From the NCBI GenBank assembly GCA_036569045.1, contig DATCRI010000047.1, positions 1 to 45,822 on the forward strand: DNA of 45,822 bases, read 5' to 3'. Of this stretch, positions 35,742 to 42,310 are shown in pieces. Source of the DNA: Chthoniobacterales bacterium (GTDB lineage Bacteria > Verrucomicrobiota > Verrucomicrobiia > Chthoniobacterales > JAATET01). The first letter of the stretch is position 1. Each line of letters opens with the position of its first letter. The position numbers were made by a program, and so were the translations under genes. The notes beneath the pieces are model-generated. The model had not been told where the DNA came from and made no database searches. It was given only the letters and a program-made list of their open reading frames with translations.

Positions 35742-36800
35742 TCAGCGCAGCTCCTCGGGCAGCAGCGGCTGGAGGTTCTTGATGCGCTGCACGTCGTTGC
35801 GGTGGCAGACGAGCACGGCATCGTCGGTCTCCACGACCACGAGATCGCTCACGCCGCAGAGCGCGACGGTGCGGGAGTTCGAAATGATGATGTTGTTGTG
35901 GGCGTCGAGCACGGCGCTGGGGCCGTTGATCGTATTGTTCGCCTTGTCCTTGCCGAGATGGGTGGGCAGCGCGGTCCAGGTGCCGACATCGTCCCAGTCG
36001 AACTCCGCCTGGATGGCGAGCACGCTCTCGGCCTGCTCCATGATCGCGTAGTCGACGGAAATCTTCGGGAGTTTCTCGAATGTCTCGGCGAGATACGCGG
36101 TCGGGTCGCCGGCCGGGAAATCGAGAATGAACTTCGCGAGATCCGGTTGCAGGCGCTCGCATTCGGCCACGAAGCTGGCTGCCCGCCAGAGGAACATGCC
36201 GGCATTCCAGCCGTAGTTGCCGCTGGCGACGTATTCCTCGGCGGTGTCGACGTCGGGTTTCTCCACGAAGCGCTCGACCGCCTTGATCTGGCTGCCTTCG
36301 GGGGCGGGTGACAGTTCCTCGCCGAGCTTGAGATAGCCGTAGCCGGTGGCGGCGAAGGTGGGCGGAATCGAAAACGTGAGCAGCGCGGAATCATCGTCGA
36401 CGGTCTGCGCGGCGTCACGGAGCTGGCGCTGGTAAGTGAGCGTGTCGTGAATCACGGAGTCCGCCGGCAGCAGCGCGCAGATCGCGTCGGGGTTGCGGGC
36501 GCGGGCGAAGCCGGTGGCGCAGGCGGCGGCGGGCGCCGTGTCGCGCTTGGCGGGTTCGGCGAGGAATTGCGAGGCGGGCAGGGACGGGACGGCTTCCCGG
36601 CAGGCTTCGATCTGGTCCTTGTTCGTGAGGACGAAGACGCGCTCGGCGGACGCGACGCCGATGGCGCGCAGGACGGCCTCTTCAAGAAGCGTGCGCTTGC
36701 TCACGAGCCGGAGCAGGTGCTTCGGCGTGCGTTTGCGGCTCATCGGCCAGAAGCGTTCGCCGGTGCCGCCGGCCATGATGAAGATGAAGAGATTGTCCAT
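35742..36800 (-). CDS. manC: Mannose-1-phosphate guanylyltransferase
   Basis: Encodes 352 residues. It makes GDP-mannose from mannose 1-phosphate and GTP, a donor for exopolysaccharide synthesis. FIMAGGTGERFWPMSRKRTP (residues 7-26) is the nucleotidyltransferase signature; FVEKPDVDTAEEYVASGNYG and WNAGMFLWRA mark the mannose-1-phosphate site; EFDWDDVGTWTAL is the family's third conserved segment. It lacks the C-terminal mannose-6-phosphate isomerase domain of bifunctional ManC enzymes. The gene lies 19 bases after valS on the same strand, so it is probably co-transcribed with that housekeeping gene rather than with the exopolysaccharide cluster. Confidence 0.94.
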   Translation of the reverse strand: MDNLFIFIMAGGTGERFWPMSRKRTPKHLLRLVSKRTLLEEAVLRAIGVASAERVFVLTNKDQIEACREAVPSLPASQFLAEPAKRDTAPAAACATGFARARNPDAICALLPADSVIHDTLTYQRQLRDAAQTVDDDSALLTFSIPPTFAATGYGYLKLGEELSPAPEGSQIKAVERFVEKPDVDTAEEYVASGNYGWNAGMFLWRAASFVAECERLQPDLAKFILDFPAGDPTAYLAETFEKLPKISVDYAIMEQAESVLAIQAEFDWDDVGTWTALPTHLGKDKANNTINGPSAVLDAHNNIIISNSRTVALCGVSDLVVVETDDAVLVCHRNDVQRIKNLQPLLPEELR

Positions 36801-36819
36801 TTGTTCGTGTGAAGGATTA

Positions 36820-39399
36820 TCAGCCGAGAGCGGCGCGAGCCTTGGTAATCGCGTCGAGGCGATCTTCCCAGTTTTTTTGTCGTTCGCGGTGCTCCTCGAC
36901 GACGGCGGCCGGCGCGTTCTGGACGAAGGTTTCGCTCGAGAGCTTGGCCTTCACCTTTGCGATCTCGCCCTCGATCCTGCCGAGCTCCGTCTGCAGGCGC
37001 TTGCGCTCGGAATCGGCGTCGATCACGCCCTCGAGCGGCAGGAAGATATCGCCGATGGGGGTCACGCAAATCGCCGCGCCGGCGGGCGCCGTCTCCACGA
37101 GGTCGAGCGGCTCGGCATTGAGGAGGATCTTCAGCACGGCGTGCTCGCCGGCGACCCAGGGCGCGGCGGGGCGCAGAGCCCACGCAAATCTCCGGTTCGG
37201 CGGCAGGTTGTAGGTCGAGCGGAGATTGCGAGCCTGGGCCACAGCCGCGTGGAGGGCGTCGGCATTCGCGTTGCCATGCACGCCGGTGGCGGCGGGCCAG
37301 GGGGCGAACTGGATCGTCTCCGTGCCGAAGCCGAGGCTGTGCCAGAGCTCCTCGGTGAGGAACGGGCAGTAGGGATGCAGCAGGCGCAGCACGCGGCCGA
37401 GCGTGTAGTCGATCGCGGCGAGCGTGCCGGCCTTGCGGGCGGTGTCCTCGCCATAGAAATCGGCCTTCGCGACCTCGATGAACTTGTCGCAGAATTCGCC
37501 CCAGACGAAGTCGTAGAGCGCCTGCGCGACCTCGTTGAACCGATACGCGCGATAGCCTTCCTCGACGCGGGCAATCGTGGCGTCGAGCTTGTGGAGGAGG
37601 TCCTCGGCGAAGATCGAGAGCGCGTGCGCGGCGGGGTCGGCCTCGGGATCGATCGCGCCCTGCATCGTGCGGAAGCGGCAGGCGTTCCACAGCTTGTTGC
37701 AGAAGTTGCGGCCCTCCACGACGACCTGCTCGTCGAACTTGATGTCCTGCCCCTGCGGCGCGATGCGCATGAGGCCGAAGCGGAGCCCATCCGCGCCGAA
37801 TTTCGCGATGAGGTCGAGCGGGTCGGGCGAGTTGCCGAGCGATTTGGACATCTTGCGGCCCGCCTTGTCGCGGATGATGCCCGTGAAGAACACGTCTCGG
37901 AAGGGAATCTCGCCGGTGTATTCGAGGCCGGCCATGATCATGCGGGCGACCCAGAAGAAAATGATGTCCGGCCCGGTGACGAGCACGCTGGTCGGGTAGA
38001 ACTTCGCGCGCGTCGCGTCGTCCATCGTGTCGTGCGCCCACAGCCACGAGGAGAACCATGTGTCGAGCACGTCGGGATCCTGTTCCCAGCCGTCGCCGGG
38101 CGACTCGACCTGGCAGCACACCTCGTCGCCGCGCGTCCAGACGGGCACTCGGTGGCCCCACCAGAGCTGGCGCGAGATGCACCAGTCCTGGATGTTTTCG
38201 AGCCAGTAGTCGTAGACCTTCTCCCAGCGGTCGGGGAAGAAACGGATGAGCCCGTCGCGCACGGCGGCGCGGGCCTCGACGGTCCTTGGGTATTTGAGGA
38301 ACCACTGCTCGCTCAGTCGCGGCTCGATCGGCACGTCAGCGCGCTCGCTGTAGCCCACGTTGTTCTGGTAGGGCTCCTCCTTCACGAGAAGCTCCAGTTC
38401 GGCGAGCAACTCCACGGCGCGTTTGCGGGCGGCGAAGCGATCCAGGCCGGACAGATCCGCGCCGGCGAGATCGTTCATCGTGCCGTCGGGATTCATCACG
38501 TCGATCACCTCCAGGCCGTGGCGGGCGCCAATCTCGTTATCCACCTTGTCGTGGGCGGGCGTCACCTTCAGCACACCGGTGCCGAACTCGAAGTCCACGG
38601 CCTCGTCCGCGACGATCGGGATGGCCGCCTCGTTCTCGAGGGGCAGGGGACGCCGCACGGTCTTGCCGATGAGGTGCGCGTAACGCGGGTCCTTCGGGTT
38701 CACCGCCACGCCCGTGTCGCCGGGGATGGTCTCCGGCCGCGTGGTCGCGATTTCCAGGAACGTGCCGGGCTGCTCGATGACCTCGACTTGGAAATGCACG
38801 AGCGTGCCCTTCTGCGATTTCGGGATGACCTCCTCGTCGCTGAGCGCCGTGAGCGAGGCCGGGCACCAGTTCACCATCCGCTTCCCGCGGTAGATCTGGC
38901 CCTTCTTATAAAGATCGACGAAGACCTCCTGCACCTTCGCGGCGTAGGCGGCGTCCATCGTGAAGCGCTCCCGCTCCCAGTCGCACGAGCAGCCGAGCTT
39001 CTTGAGCTGGTTGATGATGATGCCGCCGTGCTTGTCCTTCCACTCCCACACCCGGGCGAGGAACTCCTCGCGGCCGAGGTCGTGCCTCGTCTTCTGCTCG
39101 GTCTTGCGCAGCGTGCGCTCGACGACGGTCTGCGTCGCGATGCCGGCGTGGTCCGTGCCCGGCAGCCACAGCACCTCGTGGCCCTGCATGCGCGCGCGAC
39201 GGGCGAGGATGTCCTGGATCGTGTTGTTGAGAACGTGGCCGAGCGTGAGGACGCCGGTGACGTTCGGCGGCGGAATGACGATGGAAAACGCGGGCTTCGG
39301 CGAATGCGGATCGGCGTGGAAGACGCCCGATTCGAGCCAGCGGGGATACCACTTCTCTTCAACCGCCGTCGGCTCGTAACTCTTGGAAATCTCGACCAT
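36820..39399 (-). CDS. valS: Valyl-tRNA synthetase
   Basis: Encodes 859 residues from the ATG at 39399, which gives the standard N-terminus (MVEISKSYEPTAVEEKWYPR); the frame is open further upstream, but that stretch has no homology features and overlaps the divergent gene's leader. Class I signature: IPPPNVTGVLTLGHVLNN (HIGH motif as LTLGH, residues 51-55) and KMSKS at 516-520. The editing (CP1) domain is present (TTRPETIPGDTGVAVNP). The anticodon-binding domain and the C-terminal coiled coil typical of ValRS (SERKRLQTELGRIEGEIAKV) follow. It charges tRNA-Val in the cytoplasm. manC lies directly downstream. Confidence 0.97.
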   Translation of the reverse strand: MVEISKSYEPTAVEEKWYPRWLESGVFHADPHSPKPAFSIVIPPPNVTGVLTLGHVLNNTIQDILARRARMQGHEVLWLPGTDHAGIATQTVVERTLRKTEQKTRHDLGREEFLARVWEWKDKHGGIIINQLKKLGCSCDWERERFTMDAAYAAKVQEVFVDLYKKGQIYRGKRMVNWCPASLTALSDEEVIPKSQKGTLVHFQVEVIEQPGTFLEIATTRPETIPGDTGVAVNPKDPRYAHLIGKTVRRPLPLENEAAIPIVADEAVDFEFGTGVLKVTPAHDKVDNEIGARHGLEVIDVMNPDGTMNDLAGADLSGLDRFAARKRAVELLAELELLVKEEPYQNNVGYSERADVPIEPRLSEQWFLKYPRTVEARAAVRDGLIRFFPDRWEKVYDYWLENIQDWCISRQLWWGHRVPVWTRGDEVCCQVESPGDGWEQDPDVLDTWFSSWLWAHDTMDDATRAKFYPTSVLVTGPDIIFFWVARMIMAGLEYTGEIPFRDVFFTGIIRDKAGRKMSKSLGNSPDPLDLIAKFGADGLRFGLMRIAPQGQDIKFDEQVVVEGRNFCNKLWNACRFRTMQGAIDPEADPAAHALSIFAEDLLHKLDATIARVEEGYRAYRFNEVAQALYDFVWGEFCDKFIEVAKADFYGEDTARKAGTLAAIDYTLGRVLRLLHPYCPFLTEELWHSLGFGTETIQFAPWPAATGVHGNANADALHAAVAQARNLRSTYNLPPNRRFAWALRPAAPWVAGEHAVLKILLNAEPLDLVETAPAGAAICVTPIGDIFLPLEGVIDADSERKRLQTELGRIEGEIAKVKAKLSSETFVQNAPAAVVEEHRERQKNWEDRLDAITKARAALG

Positions 39400-39556
39400 G
39401 GAACCGAGCACTGTGCGGCAGGAAGCCGGGGCCGTGCAAGTGATCTGTCTGGCCGTTCCTGCCGCCCACGCCCCGTCCTCCTTCCGCCGAGTCCTCCGCG
39501 CAAACCCCAGAAACCCCTTGCGCCGCGCCGCCCTCGTTCCCACCTTGTCACCCCGC

Positions 39557-41005
39557 ATGTGCCGTCGTTGTCCAGGGCTCCCCGCCATTCTGCTGTCCAT
39601 CCTGCTCGTCCGCTTTGCCGCGGCCGCGCCGGCGACCACTGCGCCCGCGAATACCTGGCACATCGTGAAGATGGACCAGCGGAACTACGTCCCCGTCGCC
39701 GACGTCGCCCGCTTCTACCGCATGGTCCGGCTCACGGCCGACGCCAAGAAATTCCGCATCACCTCCGTCAACCGCGTCATCGAGGGCACGGCCGGCACCA
39801 GCGAAGTCCGCATCAACGGCGTCAAATACGTCACCTGCTTCCCGCTGCGCACCCGCGGCGACACCGTCTACCTCTCCGCGATGGACGTCACCAAGATCAT
39901 CGAGCCGCTCATGCGCCCCGGCAAGATCAAGGGCGTGGATCCCATCCGCACCATCGTGCTCGACGCCGGCCACGGCGGCCACGACAGCGGCGCCGTCGGC
40001 CGCTACGGCCGCGAGAAGGATTACACCCTCGATGTCGTCCTCCGCGCCCGCGCCCTGCTGCTCCAGGCCGGCTTTCAGGTGAAAATGACCCGCGCCCGCG
40101 ACGTCTTCATCCCGCTCGAGGAACGCGCCGCCTTCGCCAACAAACAAAAGGGCGCCCTCTTCGTCAGCGTCCACTTCAACAAGAGCAACTCCGGCGGCAC
40201 CGGCATCGAGACCTACGCGCTCGCCCCCCGCGGCGTCCCCTCGATGGACGAGGCCAGCCTGCGCTACAGCGACTTCCGGCAAAACCCCGGCAACGCCCGC
40301 GACGGGGAAAACATCGCCCTCGCCGCCGCCATCCATTCGAACATGGTCCGCTACCTCCCGCTGCCCGACCGCGGCATCAAGCGTGCCCGCTTCGTCGTCA
40401 TCAAGAACATCACCATTCCCGGCGTCCTCATCGAAGGCGGCTTCGTCGACAACCCCCTCGACTCCCGCTACATCGCGCTGCCCGCCTACCGCCAGCGCAT
40501 TGCCCAGGCCATCGTCGAGGCCGCCAAGGCCTACACCCGCACCATCACCGGCGCCGCTCCCCAGCCCAGCGCCGTCATCACCGTCGGTCCCGACCCGAAC
40601 GCCCCCGCCCAGCCCACTCCCACGCCAGCCCCGCCCGAGCCACTCACCCTCGAGCAGACCCTCGACGAAGCCGACAAGGCCCAGACCGGGAAAGCCGCGG
40701 CAACGCCCGGCCCCACCGCCATGCCGGCCTCGACGCGCCCGCCCTACCGTCCCAGCGGCAGCCCCGCCAACGACGCAAAGCCCGCCTTCAACCCCGGCAA
40801 TCCCGCCTTCGGCCGCCTTCCGGCCCCCTTCGACCACTGGAGCGTCCCGCCCACGCCAGTCCCGTTCACCACGGTCAATCCCGCCGCTCCCGCCGACATC
40901 TCGCCACCCGCCCCGCGACCGGACGCCGAAAAGCCCTCCGCCGCGAAAGACACGAAGGACGACCCCAAAGCCAAACCGGCCGCGGATGAATCCACGGAAC
41001 CCTAG
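39557..41005 (+). CDS. Secreted N-acetylmuramoyl-L-alanine amidase (Amidase_3) with long Pro-rich tail
   Basis: Encodes 482 residues from the ATG at 39557, which gives a clean signal peptide (CPGLPAILLSILLVRFAAAA); the frame is open upstream but that part has no signal-like sequence. Zinc/catalytic residues of Amidase_3 are present: His139 in DAGHGGHD, Glu153 in YGREKDYTL, His206 in FVSVHFNKS and Glu293 in VLIEGGFVDNPLD. A small domain (residues about 40-130, NYVPVADVARFYRMVRLTAD) before the catalytic part resembles an AMIN/copper-amine-oxidase-like N-domain. From about residue 330 the sequence is low-complexity Pro/Ala/Thr, which may cross or bind the wall. It cleaves the amide between MurNAc and the stem peptide in the periplasm. 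Confidence 0.93.
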   Translation: MCRRCPGLPAILLSILLVRFAAAAPATTAPANTWHIVKMDQRNYVPVADVARFYRMVRLTADAKKFRITSVNRVIEGTAGTSEVRINGVKYVTCFPLRTRGDTVYLSAMDVTKIIEPLMRPGKIKGVDPIRTIVLDAGHGGHDSGAVGRYGREKDYTLDVVLRARALLLQAGFQVKMTRARDVFIPLEERAAFANKQKGALFVSVHFNKSNSGGTGIETYALAPRGVPSMDEASLRYSDFRQNPGNARDGENIALAAAIHSNMVRYLPLPDRGIKRARFVVIKNITIPGVLIEGGFVDNPLDSRYIALPAYRQRIAQAIVEAAKAYTRTITGAAPQPSAVITVGPDPNAPAQPTPTPAPPEPLTLEQTLDEADKAQTGKAAATPGPTAMPASTRPPYRPSGSPANDAKPAFNPGNPAFGRLPAPFDHWSVPPTPVPFTTVNPAAPADISPPAPRPDAEKPSAAKDTKDDPKAKPAADESTEP

Positions 41006-41275
41006 GCTGGCTCGCGGCGAGCACCCGTCTCGGCGACCAGTCACGGCAATCTCTCCTCTCCCCCCCGTGGCTTCGCCCTCCGCACCGGTCTTCTCTGTCT
41101 CCTCACTTCGCCCGATGGAAATAGGGAGACCGATGGATGGGGGCCAGAAAGACAGGCGAAATATGGCATCGACACCTCCCCATCTTTCTCATAAGGCTCC
41201 GGGGTCGCGTGCGGCCAGTTGTCTCGTGAAGTCGGCGTGGCAAATCATTCCAACCACGAAGAAAGCTCCACTCGC

Positions 41276-41635
41276 ATGTCCGACCTCACCGACGCCGATA
41301 AGAAATCCTTCATCGACAAGATCATCGCCAGCCTCGGCTCGAACGCCGCCGCGCTCACGGCCGCCGGCTTCGATCCCGCGACCCGCATTACCAACCTCAA
41401 AAACGGCGTCACCTCCGTGACGAACGACGAAGGCCTCGTCGCCCAGCTCGACGTCGCTCTTGCCTCCGCCGTGGCTACCCGCCGCACCGACCTCGAAAAC
41501 AACTACGCCCTCGCCAGCGCCACGGTAAACCTCGTCGAAGGCGTCCTCGGCAAGGACGCTCCGCTCGTGCGCGACCTGCGCCAGATCCGCAGCGGCTTCT
41601 CGCAGGAAGCCAAGCCCGTCCCGGCGGTCAAATAA
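41276..41635 (+). CDS. Small uncharacterised helical protein beside 21-bp repeats
   Basis: Encodes 119 residues with no signal peptide or membrane segment; predominantly helical by eye (DKKSFIDKIIASLGSNAAAL, LVAQLDVALASAVATRRTDL). GC-rich third positions and an ATG after a 270-base gap support a real gene. I do not recognise the family. After its TAA stop at 41633 the same reading frame stays open to 42115 through the tandem repeat block. No partner genes suggest a function; the intervening gap from the amidase gene holds no clear feature. Confidence 0.72.
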   Translation: MSDLTDADKKSFIDKIIASLGSNAAALTAAGFDPATRITNLKNGVTSVTNDEGLVAQLDVALASAVATRRTDLENNYALASATVNLVEGVLGKDAPLVRDLRQIRSGFSQEAKPVPAVK

Positions 41636-41654
41636 GCCTCATCCGCGCGGCGGG

Positions 41655-41927
41655 ACGACGCGCGGCGCCACCCCGGCGACTTCCGTCGTTCCGCCCGCGA
41701 CCTGTTCCGTTTGCCCTCCGACATGTCCCGTCCCGCAAACGACCAAAGTCGTCTCCTCGACGCCCCGTTCCGCCCGACTCACGACCCAAGTCGCCGCCTC
41801 GCCGGGAGAGGTCGCCGGCCTCGCGACATCCGTCGTTTGCCCTGCGCCCCTGATCGTCGAAGCAACGACGCGCGTCGTTTCGCAAACGACCCTGGTCGTC
41901 TGGCAAATCAGCCAGAACATCAGCAAG
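41655..41927. repeat. 21-bp tandem repeat array, 13 units, with palindrome in most units
   Basis: Units start at 41655 and every 21 bases to 41907 without slipping. Each has the form (A/G)CGAC-N4-GTCGT/C followed by a 7-base spacer. Clear palindromic units: 41676, 41739, 41781, 41823, 41865 (ACGACGCGCGTCGT, fully palindromic) and 41886 (ACGACCCTGGTCGT). Units at 41760, 41802, 41844 and 41907 are degenerate. Since 21 is a multiple of three, all frames read as heptads on both strands; for example, the + strand gives DQSRLLD, DPSRRLA, DARRFAN, DPGRLAN. Confidence 0.88.
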
Positions 41928-41955
41928 TTACGAAATTCCCCAAAGCCCGAAAAAC

Positions 41956-41990
41956 AAACGAGCGGAGCTGTGAAGCCCCGCTCGTTTTGA
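41956..41990. terminator. Bidirectional terminator between the repeat array and the cas9 region
   Basis: A 10-bp perfect stem (AAACGAGCGG with CCGCTCGTTT), a 12-base loop and T-rich sequence on both sides (CTCGTTTTGA on the + strand; CTCGTTTGTTTTT on the - strand). It would insulate the cas9 locus from the upstream gene. Confidence 0.8.
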
Positions 41991-42121
41991 AAGAAAACGC
42001 TTTTGAGCACGATGTATCCGCCTGGCGGATAGGGAAGCGGCTTGCGCTATCTAACTTTGTCTTGAATCCGAAGGAAGCTACGCACATCGGACTGAACTGG
42101 AGCAAGGGAAAATAAAAATAC

Positions 42122-42152
42122 TTTACAAAAAATTAACTAAATGCCATATAGC
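42122..42152 (+). promoter_or_regulatory. Promoter candidate for the ncRNA upstream of cas9
   Basis: An AT-rich island (about 42107-42152) in otherwise GC-rich sequence. TTTACA at 42122-42127 is a good -35 hexamer. TATAGC at 42147-42152 (19-base spacing) or CATATA at 42145-42150 (17-base spacing) is a fair -10. Transcription would begin near 42157, just before the hairpin-rich RNA. Confidence 0.55.
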
Positions 42153-42156
42153 CCTC

Positions 42157-42304
42157 GCTTAAGCGACGCTGCCTTGGCCGATCAAAACCTGTCCAAAGGG
42201 TTCCCGGGGCCAAGGCAGCGCTCTGAGCGCGAAAGCATTCTAAATGCGCTTTGCCTATTGAGATCCGTGTCACGAGGAGCAGTGTCACTGCTCCTCGTGA
42301 TTTT
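42157..42304 (+). ncRNA. Candidate tracrRNA upstream of cas9
   Basis: About 148 bases between a promoter-like AT-rich block and a terminator, immediately before cas9. The predicted structure from the sequence is: a 13-bp perfect hairpin (42167-42179 with 42208-42220), a 5-bp hairpin GCGCT-CTG-AGCGC (42218-42230, competing at its edge with the first), an imperfect hairpin GCATT-CTA-AATGC (42235-42247), and the terminator stem (42270-42300). The segment 42167-42188 ends in GATCAAAAC, so its complement would begin GTTTTGATCGG; type II repeats often begin GTTTTA/G, which makes this the best anti-repeat candidate. No CRISPR repeat is available in the window to prove pairing, so the role is inferred from position and structure. 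Confidence 0.6.
42270..42304 (+). terminator. Terminator hairpin of the candidate tracrRNA, 6 bases before the cas9 start
   Basis: A 12-bp perfect stem (TCACGAGGAGCA with TGCTCCTCGTGA), a 7-base loop GTGTCAC that can itself add pairs, then TTTT. The next start codon (42311) follows after only six bases. Confidence 0.9.
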
Positions 42305-42310
42305 CGAGCT

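Noticed and set aside
36493-40989. Open + frame of about 1500 codons across valS and the amidase gene
   Set aside because: It is antisense to valS and out of frame with the amidase; the product is low-complexity and lacks domains. Both true genes have full catalytic motifs.
41655-41927. CRISPR array
   Set aside because: Units are 21 bp with no constant repeat plus unique spacer of 25-40 bp; they are tandem and contiguous, so this is not a CRISPR array.
41711-42115. Separate coding gene in the repeat block (+ strand), or the opposite-strand frame at 41639-42010
   Set aside because: All frames are open only because the repeat period is divisible by three; the tail runs through a terminator hairpin and has poor codon bias. 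Kept only as a finding.
42127-42310. tracrRNA transcribed from the - strand
   Set aside because: The AT-rich promoter-like block and the T-run after the perfect hairpin both fit + strand transcription; the - strand has no comparable hairpin before its T-run.
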